Assembly (NCBI RefSeq): GCF_003284935.1 | Contig: NZ_QMEV01000026.1 | Span: 1-64,000 of the forward strand | Length of the DNA stretch: 64,000 nt | Source of the DNA: Mycobacterium colombiense | GTDB taxonomy: Bacteria; Actinomycetota; Actinomycetes; Mycobacteriales; Mycobacteriaceae | Direction: 5' to 3' | Shown: positions 28,854 through 37,296 of the stretch, piece after piece | Layout of the letters: each line of letters starts with the position of its first letter | How positions within the stretch are numbered: position 1 is the stretch's first letter | Made by a program: the position numbers and the translations under genes | Notes under the pieces: model-generated | Database searches by the model: none | What the model saw: only the letters and a program-made list of their open reading frames with translations | Told to the model about the DNA's origin: nothing

Positions 28854-28859
28854 TACCAT
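28854..28859 (+). promoter_or_regulatory. Possible -10 box of a leaderless transcript
   Basis: TACCAT ends 6 nt before the ATG at 28866 of the AhpD-like gene. No ribosome binding site is visible. Confidence 0.35.
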
Positions 28860-28865
28860 CACGCC

Positions 28866-29360
28866 ATGAGCCGAATCGGAACATTTGCTGACGACGACCT
28901 GGCCGGCTGGTTTGTGAAGTCTCCGGACATCGGCGGCGCGCTCGGCGGCTTCAGCCAGGCGGTGTACACCAAGAACCGGTTGCCGTTGCGCACCCGCGAA
29001 CTGGCCCGCGCCGTGATCGCCCACCGCAACGAATGCGTCGTCTGCGTCAACACCCGCGACGAAGACGGACCCGCCGCGGGCGTCGACGAGGAGCTCTACG
29101 ACCACGTCCACGAGTGGCGCACCTGGCCCGGCTACAGCGAGCAGGAGCGGCTGGCCGCCGAGTTCGCCGACCGCTTCGCCACCGAGCACACCGCGCTGCG
29201 CGACGACGAAGACTTCTGGAGCAGGTGCGCCGAACACTTCTCCGACGAGTTGCTCGCCGACCTGGCACTGTCCTGCGCGCTGTGGGTCGGCATGGGTCGA
29301 GTGCTGCGGACCCTCGACATCGGCCAAGCCTGCAAACTGACCATCCCCAGCCGCGGTTAG
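28866..29360 (+). CDS. Carboxymuconolactone decarboxylase/AhpD-like protein
   Basis: A 164-residue helical protein of the carboxymuconolactone decarboxylase family. The redox-type CxxC is present (ECVVCVNTR), but the His that follows the pair in AhpD is Arg here, so thiol-peroxidase activity is doubtful. Relatives act as small reductases or decarboxylases. ATG 28866 is chosen over an earlier ATG because the family similarity starts there and a -10-like hexamer precedes it. The next gene lies 104 bp downstream. Confidence 0.75.
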   Translation: MSRIGTFADDDLAGWFVKSPDIGGALGGFSQAVYTKNRLPLRTRELARAVIAHRNECVVCVNTRDEDGPAAGVDEELYDHVHEWRTWPGYSEQERLAAEFADRFATEHTALRDDEDFWSRCAEHFSDELLADLALSCALWVGMGRVLRTLDIGQACKLTIPSRG

Positions 29361-29464
29361 TTTCTCCCAGCCCGGGCAACCGGTTCTTGACGCGCGCCCG
29401 CCGGGCACAAAAGCCGGGCCGTCGATGTTGCGCTGTGGGTGAGAGAACTCAGAGGGAGGCGGCG

Positions 29465-30352
29465 GTGAAGATTCGCTTCGGCGTCGGCCTGGGTGGCGAT
29501 AGCGCGCCGGACCAACTGGCCGCCATCGTGGATCACCTCGAGGCCAGCGGGGTGGACTCGCTGTGGTTTTCCGAATTGTTGTACTCCCCGGCGGTCGATC
29601 CGATGGTCGGCATGGCGTATGCGCTCGCCCGCACGACCAGATTGAAGGTGGGCACGTCGGTGGCCGTGCTCCCGGGCCGGCACCCGGTGCTGGTGGCAAA
29701 GCAGTTGGCGTCCCTGGCGGCCGTCGCACCCAAACGGGTCCTTCCCGTCTTCGGCTTACGTTCGGCGATACCGGCCGAACGCGAGGTCTTCGTGGTCCCC
29801 GAGGGCGAGCGCGCGGCGGTGTTCGACGAGTCGCTGCGGCTGCTGCGCGCGGCGCTGGTTGAGGAATCGGCGACGTTCACCGGCCGGTATTTCAGCGTCA
29901 GCGACGTGGCCGTCGCGCCGAGACCGTCACCGCCGCTTGACATCTGGGTGGGCGGCTCGGCGCCGGCCGCCTTTCGACGCATCGGGGCGCTGGGCGACGG
30001 CTGGCTGGGCAGTTTCCTCACTCCGGCTGAGGCGCGGGCCGCGCGCGATGCGATCGAGCGAGCCGCGGCGCACGCCGGCCGCAGCATCGAGCCCGACCAC
30101 TTCGGCATCTCGTTGGCCGTGTGGGAGGGGGAGGGGGAGCTGCCGGAGCAGGTGGCCGCGGCGGTACTCCGGCGTCGGCCGGACAGTGACCCTAACGAAC
30201 TGATCGCCGCCGGGTGGGACCGGCTGCACCGGCAGCTCGACGCCTACATCGAGGCGGGTTTGACGAAGTTCGTCATCCGGCCGGTGGGTAAGGCACCGGT
30301 GGACGGCTTCCTCGATCGGTTCGTCACCGAACTCGTCGGCCGGCAGAACTGA
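29465..30352 (+). CDS. LLM-class F420-dependent oxidoreductase
   Basis: A 295-residue luciferase-like barrel protein. It opens with KIRFGVGLGGD and has GTSVAVLPGRHPVLVAKQ (about 62-79), and WVGGSAPAAFRRIGALGDGW (about 162-181) is the usual LLM phosphate-binding region. Mycobacterial members of this subgroup use F420. The substrate is unknown. The start is a GTG at 29465 with GGGAGG upstream. Confidence 0.83.
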   Translation: MKIRFGVGLGGDSAPDQLAAIVDHLEASGVDSLWFSELLYSPAVDPMVGMAYALARTTRLKVGTSVAVLPGRHPVLVAKQLASLAAVAPKRVLPVFGLRSAIPAEREVFVVPEGERAAVFDESLRLLRAALVEESATFTGRYFSVSDVAVAPRPSPPLDIWVGGSAPAAFRRIGALGDGWLGSFLTPAEARAARDAIERAAAHAGRSIEPDHFGISLAVWEGEGELPEQVAAAVLRRRPDSDPNELIAAGWDRLHRQLDAYIEAGLTKFVIRPVGKAPVDGFLDRFVTELVGRQN

Positions 30353-30408
30353 GCTGCGGTGATGCCGTTTGCCGTGTGGAGCAGTGCGGGGTTGGGAGAA
30401 TGGCTGCC

Positions 30409-31761
30409 ATGACCGGCACACCGCTTGCCGCCGCGGCGATTGCGCAGCTGGAGGCCGAGGGCGTCGACACGGTCATCGGCACGGTGGTGAATCCGGCCGG
30501 GCTCACCTTGGCCAAGACGGTCCCGATCCGGCGGACCGACACGTTCGCGGATCCCGGCCTGGGGGCCAGCCCGTCCTGGCATGCGTTCGCCATCGATCAG
30601 ACCGGGATCGCCTTCACCCCCGATGTGGGGGTGGTGGGGGACCAGCGCATTCGGATCGATCTGTCGGCGCTGCGCATCGTCGGTGACGGGCTGGCCTGGG
30701 CGCCCGCCTCATTCTTCGAGCAGGACGGCGCGCCGGTGCCGACCTGCAGCCGGGGCACGCTGCGACGCGTCGAGGCGGCGCTCGCCGAAGCCGGCCTGGA
30801 GGCCGCGGTCGGGCACGAAATCGAATTCCTGCTGGTCGGCCCCGACGGCGCCCGGCTGCCGTCGACGCTGTGGGCGCAGTACGGCCTGGCCGGCGTGCTG
30901 GAACACGAGGCGTTCGTTCGTGATGTGATCGGATCGGCGATGGGGGCCGGGATCGCGATCGAACAGTTGCACCCCGAGTACGGCGCAAACCAGTTCGAGG
31001 TCTCGCTGCCGCCGCGGTCCCCGGTGGCAGCCGCCGATCAGCTGATACTGATGCGGTTGGTCGCCGGGCGCGCGGCGCGTCGGCACGGGCTGCGGATCAG
31101 CCTGTCGCCCGCCCCCTTCGGCGATGGCGTTGGATCCGGTGCGCACCAGCACTTTTCGCTGTCGGGTCCGGGAGGACCGCTGTTCTGCGACGGCGACGGA
31201 CCCCGGGGCATGACCGCCGCGGGGGAGAGCGCGGTGGCGGGTCTGGTTCACGGGCTGCCGGAAGCCCAAGGAGTGCTGTGCGGGTCGATCGTCTCCGGCC
31301 TGCGGTTGCGGCCGCGCAACTGGGCCGGCGCCTATGCGTGCTGGGGCACCGAAAACCGCGAGGCCGCGGTGCGATTCGTCACCGGCGGACCCGGAAGCCC
31401 GCGCGGCGGCCACGTGGAGGTCAAGATCGTCGACCCGTCCGCGAACCCGTACCTGGCGACGGCGGCCATCCTGGGCCTCGCCCTGGACGGGATCAAGCGC
31501 CAGGAGACCCTGCCGCCGGAGGTCACGACCGACCCGGCCACCCTGCCCGAATCCGACCGTGCGCGCGACGGTATCGTGCGCCTGACCGATTCGCAGGCCG
31601 AAGCGATTGCGGCGCTTGATAATTCGGAACGGATGCGCCGCATCCTGGGCGACCCCGCGGTCGACATGGTGGTCGCCGTTCGCCGCCTGGAGCAGGAGCG
31701 CTACGGCGACCTGGCCCCCGAACAACTGGCGGACAAATTCCGCATGGCCTGGAGCCTGTGA
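30409..31761 (+). CDS. glnA3: Glutamine synthetase-like protein GlnA3
   Basis: A 450-residue glutamine synthetase-fold ligase, the same length as Rv1878. Metal and ATP site marks are GHEIEFLLV (about 136-144), EYGANQFEVSLPP, GSGAHQHFSL, WGTENREAAVRF and HVEVKIVDPSANPY. GlnA3-type enzymes are not the housekeeping synthetase (GlnA1); Streptomyces GlnA3 joins glutamate to polyamines. The amidohydrolase gene starts 9 bp downstream, recalling the FluG protein in which both domains are fused. ATG 30409 gives the M. tuberculosis length. Confidence 0.93.
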   Translation: MTGTPLAAAAIAQLEAEGVDTVIGTVVNPAGLTLAKTVPIRRTDTFADPGLGASPSWHAFAIDQTGIAFTPDVGVVGDQRIRIDLSALRIVGDGLAWAPASFFEQDGAPVPTCSRGTLRRVEAALAEAGLEAAVGHEIEFLLVGPDGARLPSTLWAQYGLAGVLEHEAFVRDVIGSAMGAGIAIEQLHPEYGANQFEVSLPPRSPVAAADQLILMRLVAGRAARRHGLRISLSPAPFGDGVGSGAHQHFSLSGPGGPLFCDGDGPRGMTAAGESAVAGLVHGLPEAQGVLCGSIVSGLRLRPRNWAGAYACWGTENREAAVRFVTGGPGSPRGGHVEVKIVDPSANPYLATAAILGLALDGIKRQETLPPEVTTDPATLPESDRARDGIVRLTDSQAEAIAALDNSERMRRILGDPAVDMVVAVRRLEQERYGDLAPEQLADKFRMAWSL

Positions 31762-31770
31762 CGGGCGATC

Positions 31771-32904
31771 ATGGTCTCCGACACTCGCGCCCTGGCTCAG
31801 CACATCGGCGATGTGGCGCTGATCGATCAGCATGTCCACGGTTGCTGGATGACGCCCGCCGACCGGCCGCGATTCGAGAACGCGCTCAACGAGGCCAACA
31901 GCGAACCCATCACCCATTCGGGCTTCGACTCACAACTCGGGTTCGCGGTCCGCGCGCATTGCGCTCCCGTCCTGGGTTTGCCCAAACACGTTGGCCCGAC
32001 GGCATATTGGGAACGCCGCAGCCAACTCGACGAGGACGAATTGGCGCGCCTGTTCTTGACGGCCGCCGGGGTGAGCGACTGGCTGGTGGACACCGGGATC
32101 GGCAGCGGTGACGTCGCCGGGGTCGCGGATATGGCCCGGGTGTCCGGCGGTGATGCCGGCGAGCTCGTTCGCCTCGAGGAGGTCGCCGAGCAGGCGGCGC
32201 AAACGCAGGGTGACTACGCGGCGGCGTTCGAGGAGATCCTGCACCGGCGCGCGGCAGGCGCCGCCGGCACCAAATCGATCCTGGCCTACCGAGGCGGGTT
32301 CGACGGCGACCTGAGCGATCCGACGCCGGCGGAGGTCGCCGAAGCCGCAAGCCGCTGGCGCGACCGCGGCGGTACGCGGTTGCAGGACAGGGTCCTGCTG
32401 CGGTTCGGGTTGCATCAGGCGCTGCGGCTGGGCAAGCCCCTGCAGTTCCATGTCGGGTTCGGCGACCGCGATTGTGATCTGCACAAGGCCAACCCGCTGC
32501 TGCTGCTGGACTTTCTGCGCGAGACGGCAAACGTCCCGATCGTGCTGTTGCACTGTTACCCCTACGAGCGCGAGGCTGGCTACCTGGCCCAGGCGTTCAA
32601 CAACGTCTATGTCGATGGCGGGCTGAGCGTTAACCACCTGGGGGCGCGGTCACCCGCGTTCCTTGCGCGGTTGCTCGAGATGGCGCCGTTTTCCAAGATC
32701 CTTTATTCGTCGGACGGATTCGGTCCGCCAGAACTGCATTTCCTCGGCGCGATCCTGTGGCGCAGGGGCATCGAGCGGGTACTGCGCGAATTCGTGGACC
32801 GCGGCGAGTGGAGCGAGGCGGACGCCATCCGGGTCGTCGACCTCATCGCCCGCGACAACGCCACCCGCATCTACCGCCTGACACGTCGCGACGGCCGGCC
32901 GTGA
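31771..32904 (+). CDS. Amidohydrolase (FluG N-terminal-like, Rv1879-like)
   Basis: A 377-residue TIM-barrel amidohydrolase with the HxH metal motif DQHVHG (His21, His23), a later LHCYP strand end and YSSDGFGPPE with the metal-binding Asp. Size and place match Rv1879 (378 aa). Coupling to glnA3, 9 bp apart, suggests it cleaves a gamma-glutamyl amide made by GlnA3, which is an inference. No terminator or other complete gene follows before 33261. Confidence 0.88.
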   Translation: MVSDTRALAQHIGDVALIDQHVHGCWMTPADRPRFENALNEANSEPITHSGFDSQLGFAVRAHCAPVLGLPKHVGPTAYWERRSQLDEDELARLFLTAAGVSDWLVDTGIGSGDVAGVADMARVSGGDAGELVRLEEVAEQAAQTQGDYAAAFEEILHRRAAGAAGTKSILAYRGGFDGDLSDPTPAEVAEAASRWRDRGGTRLQDRVLLRFGLHQALRLGKPLQFHVGFGDRDCDLHKANPLLLLDFLRETANVPIVLLHCYPYEREAGYLAQAFNNVYVDGGLSVNHLGARSPAFLARLLEMAPFSKILYSSDGFGPPELHFLGAILWRRGIERVLREFVDRGEWSEADAIRVVDLIARDNATRIYRLTRRDGRP

Positions 32905-32959
32905 CCACCCATCCGAAGCCGACCGATTCCCGGCCTCGCGGGCCGCGGAGCGTTCGGCG

Positions 32960-33126
32960 CGGCGGCCGGACGCGACGACTGGCCGCAGCTTTCGGGCAGG
33001 TGGTCATCGGGCCCAATACCGCGGTCGCTTGGCGCGTGCGCGCGCGTGACGTTGCACGGCTGGGTGGAGGTCAAGGGAAAGCACGATCCGGTCCGCGTCC
33101 GGGTGCTGGATGCGCTGGCGGAATAG
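32960..33126 (+). pseudogene. Decayed C-terminal fragment of a class III adenylate/guanylate cyclase
   Basis: The 356-bp stretch between the amidohydrolase and the DUF3761 gene has no intact gene. One frame reads RRLAAAFGQVVIGPNTAVAW, like the ARL...GQILVSEAT segment of class III cyclases. A different frame reads VEVKGKHDPVRVRVLDALAE before a TAG at 33124-33126, like the cyclase end LKGKSEPV. The two frames are consecutive, so a frameshift plus loss of the catalytic core is the simplest reading. The limits are approximate. Confidence 0.4.
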
Positions 33127-33260
33127 CAGCACTTTCGTCGTCTGGAACGCCAGAAGTTTTTCCAGATTCGCCTGTGGCCGTCCGTTCGGGCGCCTAGGCT
33201 TCGATCGACGAATCGGGCAAACGTCGCCAAACTGAAGATGGACTAGGGAGGTTTGGGCAC

Positions 33261-33515
33261 GTGTTGTCCCGTGCTGCGTTCGTCATCGCAGCCGTCGTCT
33301 TCGGCGCCGCCGCTGTGGCGCCATCGGCCTACGCGTCACCCAGCGGCGGTTGCTACACCGCCAGTTCTGGTGACTGCGTGCCATATCCGCAAAAGGGCGG
33401 CCCGCAACCGCCGGGGGCCACGGCCCAGTGCTCGGATGGAAGTTGGTCTTTCAGCGAGCACCCGCATGCCAGTGGGACCTGCCACGGTCACGGAGGCGTC
33501 CAGCAGTACTTGTAG
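33261..33515 (+). CDS. Small secreted DUF3761-type protein
   Basis: An 84-residue exported protein. A GTG start (33261) follows AGGGAGG; a signal peptide runs to ASA-like PSAYA at about residue 25. The mature part has four Cys (GGCYTASSGDC, AQCSDG, GTCHGHGG) and the CSDGSWSFSEHPHASGTC pattern of DUF3761. The function is unknown. A nearly perfect hairpin follows 15 nt after the stop codon. Confidence 0.75.
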   Translation: MLSRAAFVIAAVVFGAAAVAPSAYASPSGGCYTASSGDCVPYPQKGGPQPPGATAQCSDGSWSFSEHPHASGTCHGHGGVQQYL

Positions 33516-33530
33516 CCATCGGCTGCCAAC

Positions 33531-33575
33531 AACACCGGGATGGTCAAAGCACGAGGGGTGACCATCCCAGGTGTT
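33531..33575 (+). terminator. Hairpin after the DUF3761 gene
   Basis: A 16-bp stem with one bulged A (33569): arms 33531-33546 and 33559-33575, loop 12 nt. It begins 15 nt after the stop codon at 33515 and has no T-run. Confidence 0.6.
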
Positions 33576-33657
33576 TGCGGCGGCCCGGTATTTACCGGCC
33601 CAGCCGGCTTCATCTACGGCGTTTGACCCCCGGTGACGCCGGGGTATGCGTCCCGTC

Positions 33658-34491
33658 ATGGCGACCGCGCAGGACGTCTTGAATTGGGCTCGCGACAAAG
33701 TTGTGTCGTGGGTGCCCAAAGCCGACCTTGACCAGCGGGATCCGGATTACATCCGCGATCAGCTGCCGGGAACCTGGTTGCTGGCGTCGTTCTATTTCAG
33801 GGCGGACGTGCGGGGTTTGGACCGCATTCCGGCCGAGGGACCGGTGCTGCTGGTGGGCAACCACAGTGGCGGCAATGTACCGCCCGACACCTTCGTGTTC
33901 ACCCTCGCCTTCTGCTCGTATTTCGGCGTCGAGCGGCCTTTTTACCAGTTGGCCCATGACCTCGTCGTCTCCGCCCCGCCGCTGGGAGCGTTGCGGAAAT
34001 TCGGCACCGTCGCCGCCAACCCCGAAAATGCCCGTCTCGCACTGGATTCCGGCGCAGCGTTGCTGGTCTATCCCGGCGGTGATTACGAGGTGTTCCGACC
34101 CTCGTGGGAACGTCACAAGGTGGACTTCGGCGGGCGCATGGGCTATGTCAAGCTGGCCCGCGAGGCCGGGGTGCCGATCGTCCCCGTCGCGAGCATCGGT
34201 GGGCAGGAGAGCGCGCTCTTTCTCAATCGCGGGCAGTGGCTGGCCAAGTTGCTGATGGCGGACAAGTTGCTCCGGCTCAAGAGCATCCCGATATCGCTGG
34301 CGCTGCCCTGGGGACTCAACATCAGCGACCTGGCGGGCCACATTCCGCTGCCCACCAAGATCGTGATCGAGGTTCAAGACCCGATCGAGGTCGACGGCGA
34401 CGATCAAGCGGTGCATGACAAGGTGATGGCCTCCCTGCAGGGGGGCGTCGACCGGCTGGCCGCCGAACGACGATTCCCGGTGATCGGCTGA
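33658..34491 (+). CDS. Lysophospholipid acyltransferase family protein (MGAT/DGAT2-like)
   Basis: A 277-residue acyltransferase of the PlsC superfamily. The catalytic His lies in GNHSGGNVPPD (His69), where Asp is eight residues away rather than five as in classical PlsC (HxxxxD). YPGGDYEVFRPSW (138-150) takes the place of the EGTR block. This combination points to the MGAT/DGAT2-like branch acting on neutral lipid or glycerolipid acceptors. ATG 33658 is used; 33646 is an in-frame alternative. The SRPBCC gene overlaps its stop codon (TGATG), so translation is probably coupled. Confidence 0.82.
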   Translation: MATAQDVLNWARDKVVSWVPKADLDQRDPDYIRDQLPGTWLLASFYFRADVRGLDRIPAEGPVLLVGNHSGGNVPPDTFVFTLAFCSYFGVERPFYQLAHDLVVSAPPLGALRKFGTVAANPENARLALDSGAALLVYPGGDYEVFRPSWERHKVDFGGRMGYVKLAREAGVPIVPVASIGGQESALFLNRGQWLAKLLMADKLLRLKSIPISLALPWGLNISDLAGHIPLPTKIVIEVQDPIEVDGDDQAVHDKVMASLQGGVDRLAAERRFPVIG

Positions 34492-34925
34492 TGCGCGTCG
34501 AACGCCGTTGCGTCATCAACGCCGACCGTGCCGCCGTCTGGAAAATCGTCAGCGACCCGGACTGTTACCCGTCGTTCATGGCGAGCCTAGAGCGGTGGGA
34601 GTCGTCGAACGACCAACCACCCGGCGTCGGTGCGCGGTACACCGTCCACTGGAAGATCGGCTCCGTACCCGCTGGCGGCGTGATCGAGGTGGTCGAGTTC
34701 GACGACGGCCGCGACCTTGCCTGGGTGGGAATTACCGGCGTAACGCTGCGCGGGCGGATGCGGTTGCGCGACAGAGGCGACGGCTGCACAAGGGTGACAT
34801 TTCGGCTGTCGTATCAGGCGCCCGGGGGAATACTTGGGTATATCGCCGATCGGATCGCCGTGCGTCAGGTGGGACGCACACTGACGGAAACGTTGAAACG
34901 CCTCCGGAAACTGGCCGAGGCGTAG
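34491..34925 (+). CDS. SRPBCC (START-like) family protein
   Basis: A 144-residue SRPBCC protein with the usual N-terminal pattern VWKIVSDPDCYPSFM (about 13-27) and a hydrophobic-cavity beta sheet. Members bind hydrophobic ligands such as lipids or polyketides. It shares the TGATG junction with the acyltransferase gene, so it may carry or present that enzyme's lipid substrate, which is inferred from the overlap alone. Confidence 0.8.
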   Translation: MRVERRCVINADRAAVWKIVSDPDCYPSFMASLERWESSNDQPPGVGARYTVHWKIGSVPAGGVIEVVEFDDGRDLAWVGITGVTLRGRMRLRDRGDGCTRVTFRLSYQAPGGILGYIADRIAVRQVGRTLTETLKRLRKLAEA

Positions 34926-34988
34926 CCGCGATGATGCGTTTTACCGCCGTGGGCAGTAGACAGTCCACGTTTCCTTGAAAGGGGATCG

Positions 34989-35447
34989 TCAGACGAGCGC
35001 TGAGGCGTCGAATATCCAGCTGGTGTCGCCGGTCGCCAGCCCCTCGAAGTGGTTCGGGGGAGCGAAGGCCACCAGGCTGTTCATGTCCCAATAGTCTTTC
35101 CACACGGTGATCTTGCCGTCGACGACCTTGTGGACCGTCACGAACCGCAGCACGCCCTGCTCGCCCGTGGCGAAGGTCCAGGTCTCGGAGTGCTCGTAGA
35201 GCACGTCGGAACCGTTGGAGACCAGCACGCCCGGGTGGTTCTCGTAGCCGGCCAACTGCTCGAGTCCCATCCTCAGGCGCTGCACGATGCCCTCCGGGCC
35301 GCGCGCCGACAGTGCGGGGACCGGCATGTCGACGTAGAGGCAGTCGTCGGACAAAAAGGTCTTGATCGCTTCCCAATCTCGCCGCGAAAGCGCCTGCCAC
35401 AGCCCCCGTACGACATCCTCGACCGCGATCATAGATACCTCTGTCAT
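34989..35447 (-). CDS. Limonene-1,2-epoxide hydrolase/NTF2-like protein
   Basis: A 152-residue SnoaL/NTF2-like protein resembling limonene-1,2-epoxide hydrolases. Relevant stretches are LSDDCLYVDMPVPALSARGPEGI (in parts, about 32-54) and DGKITVWKDYWDMNSLV near the C-terminus (Asp of KDYWD). The catalytic Asp-Arg-Asp triad is only partly recognisable: the ERxD-like part reads HSETWTF, so hydrolase activity is unproven. ATG 35447 is used, with ATG 35432 possible. It follows cyp140 on the same strand after 32 bp. Confidence 0.7.
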   Translation of the reverse strand: MTEVSMIAVEDVVRGLWQALSRRDWEAIKTFLSDDCLYVDMPVPALSARGPEGIVQRLRMGLEQLAGYENHPGVLVSNGSDVLYEHSETWTFATGEQGVLRFVTVHKVVDGKITVWKDYWDMNSLVAFAPPNHFEGLATGDTSWIFDASALV

Positions 35448-35479
35448 AGCGGCAAATAAACCCCGTCGCCGCCCCGGTG

Positions 35480-36802
35480 TCAACTGGTTCGGTCGTACTC
35501 GCGCACATACGGCCCAAGGGCCACCGGCAGCGACGACCATCCCCGCAGCACCCGGGTTTCGCGCCGGCTTCCGGCGCCCGCCGCGCGCACCTCGGGGAAG
35601 CGATCGAAAAACGTGCGCAGTCCGACTTCGCCCTCGGCCCGGGCAAGGGCCGCACCCAAGCAGAAGTGCCGGCCACCGGAGAACGCGAGATGCCTTCCGG
35701 CGTTTTCCCTTTCGATGTCGAAGCGGTGCGGATCGGGGAACACCGACGGGTCCCGGTTGGCGGCCGCCAGATACACCAGCACCAAGTCGCCACGGTGTAA
35801 CTGCCGGCCGGCTATCTCGACATCGTCCAGCGCCATCCGCGCGGTCAGCTGCACCGGCGATTCCAGCCGCAGGATCTCTTCGACGGCGTTGGGCCACACC
35901 TCGGGGCGCCGCCGGAGGGTGTCGAGATGCTCCGGCGCGTCCAACAGCATGCGAATACCGTTGCCGAGCAGGTTCACCGTGGTCTCGAAGCCGGCGGCCA
36001 ACACCAGCCCGGCGATCGCCTGGAGCTCCTTGTCGTCGAGATAGGTTTCCGCAGAACCGCCTTCGGCCGTCTGGATCAGCTGGCTCATCAGGTTGTCGCT
36101 GGGGTCCAGGCGTAGCCGTTGCAAGTGCTCGGCGAGCCAGGCGCTGAAGCCGGCGATCCCGTCCTGCACGCTGCGGTACTGCCGCCATGGCAACCCGATG
36201 TCGAGGCTCGGCGCGGCCAGTTCGCCGAATTCCAGTACGCGCCGCCGCTCCGACTCAGGCACGCCGAGGATGTCGCTGATGATCGATACCGGAAGCTGCG
36301 AGCAGTACCGTCCGACGATGTCGACGACGCCGGATTCCCCGGCGAGCCGATCCAACAGCTCCGCGGCCGTCTGCTCGACCCGATCCCGCAGTGCGGCAAC
36401 GGCTCTGGGCGTGAATACCGCGGACACGGTCTTGCGGTAACGGGTATGGTCGGGCGGCTCGACGGCCAGCAACGACGGCGCACGCAGCGGATGCAGCAGG
36501 TCGTCGCGGGTACGGCGCTCCAGCCATCGCAGTGGCGCCGGGAGATTCGATCCGAAGACCAGCACCCGGAAATCATCGGAGCGCAGCAGTTCATGCGCCA
36601 GTGCGTGATCCGCCGTCAGATACGCGACGCGGCCCTTCACCAGCTTGCCCCGCGCGCGGACTTCGTCGTAGTAGTGCACCGGGTCGGCGGCCACCGCCGG
36701 ATCGGCGATCAGCCTGGCCTGGACCTCGCCCCGCCGGGCCCCGAGCGCCGCGGCCCCCCGGATGAAGCCATGCATCGCGAACCAGTGCAATCGTTCCCTC
36801 AC
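35480..36802 (-). CDS. cyp140: Cytochrome P450 CYP140
   Basis: A 440-residue P450 that matches CYP140A1 (Rv1880c, 438 aa). The I-helix has AGFETTVN (oxygen activation), the K-helix ExxR is EEILRL, and the haem loop is FSGGRHFCLG with the ligand Cys near residue 373. The substrate is unknown. GTG 36802 is preceded by GGGAGG. The gene is third in the minus-strand run SDR, lppE, cyp140, epoxide-hydrolase-like; the last gene could act on epoxides that P450s form. Confidence 0.95.
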   Translation of the reverse strand: MRERLHWFAMHGFIRGAAALGARRGEVQARLIADPAVAADPVHYYDEVRARGKLVKGRVAYLTADHALAHELLRSDDFRVLVFGSNLPAPLRWLERRTRDDLLHPLRAPSLLAVEPPDHTRYRKTVSAVFTPRAVAALRDRVEQTAAELLDRLAGESGVVDIVGRYCSQLPVSIISDILGVPESERRRVLEFGELAAPSLDIGLPWRQYRSVQDGIAGFSAWLAEHLQRLRLDPSDNLMSQLIQTAEGGSAETYLDDKELQAIAGLVLAAGFETTVNLLGNGIRMLLDAPEHLDTLRRRPEVWPNAVEEILRLESPVQLTARMALDDVEIAGRQLHRGDLVLVYLAAANRDPSVFPDPHRFDIERENAGRHLAFSGGRHFCLGAALARAEGEVGLRTFFDRFPEVRAAGAGSRRETRVLRGWSSLPVALGPYVREYDRTS

Positions 36803-36858
36803 TGGTTCCTCCCTCGATCAGGTGCCGTTTCGAGCCTAGGCTCCGACCACCTGCGGAG

Positions 36859-37281
36859 TCAGCACTGCGCGACGATTTTGAAGTCCGTGGTGACCACTTT
36901 GTTGGGGTTGCTGCTGTTGATGCCGTACGCGCTGCCCGTGATGGTGTAGGCGTCGTTATTGAGATCGACGTGCGCGTCGCCCACCCCGCCCTGCCAGAAG
37001 CTGCCGCTGAACCCGTCGACGTTGCGAATCTTGACCCACTGCGGCATCACCCGATAACCGCTGAGCAACACCACCGCTTCGACCCCGCCATCGCGGTCGG
37101 GGATGGTGATGGTCCGATACATCTGGTCTTGCCGGCACGCCGGGGGACGCGTCGTGTGCGTGGCACCGTCGATGGTCAGACGCGCGGCCCGGCGAGGTGT
37201 CGTCTGCGCGGCGCTGCACCCCGCGACGCCGACGACGACTGCTAGGCAAACCAAAGCGACTGTGAGCAAACGCTTTTGCAC
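36859..37281 (-). CDS. lppE: Lipoprotein LppE
   Basis: A 140-residue lipoprotein with the lipobox VAGC (Cys22), the same length as Rv1881c (LppE). The start is GTG after AAGGAGG. The mature part has a beta-rich domain and ends in Cys. The function is unknown. It sits 15 bp after the SDR gene stop and 56 bp before cyp140 in the same direction. Confidence 0.88.
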   Translation of the reverse strand: MQKRLLTVALVCLAVVVGVAGCSAAQTTPRRAARLTIDGATHTTRPPACRQDQMYRTITIPDRDGGVEAVVLLSGYRVMPQWVKIRNVDGFSGSFWQGGVGDAHVDLNNDAYTITGSAYGINSSNPNKVVTTDFKIVAQC

Positions 37282-37296
37282 CAGCCGACCTCCTTA

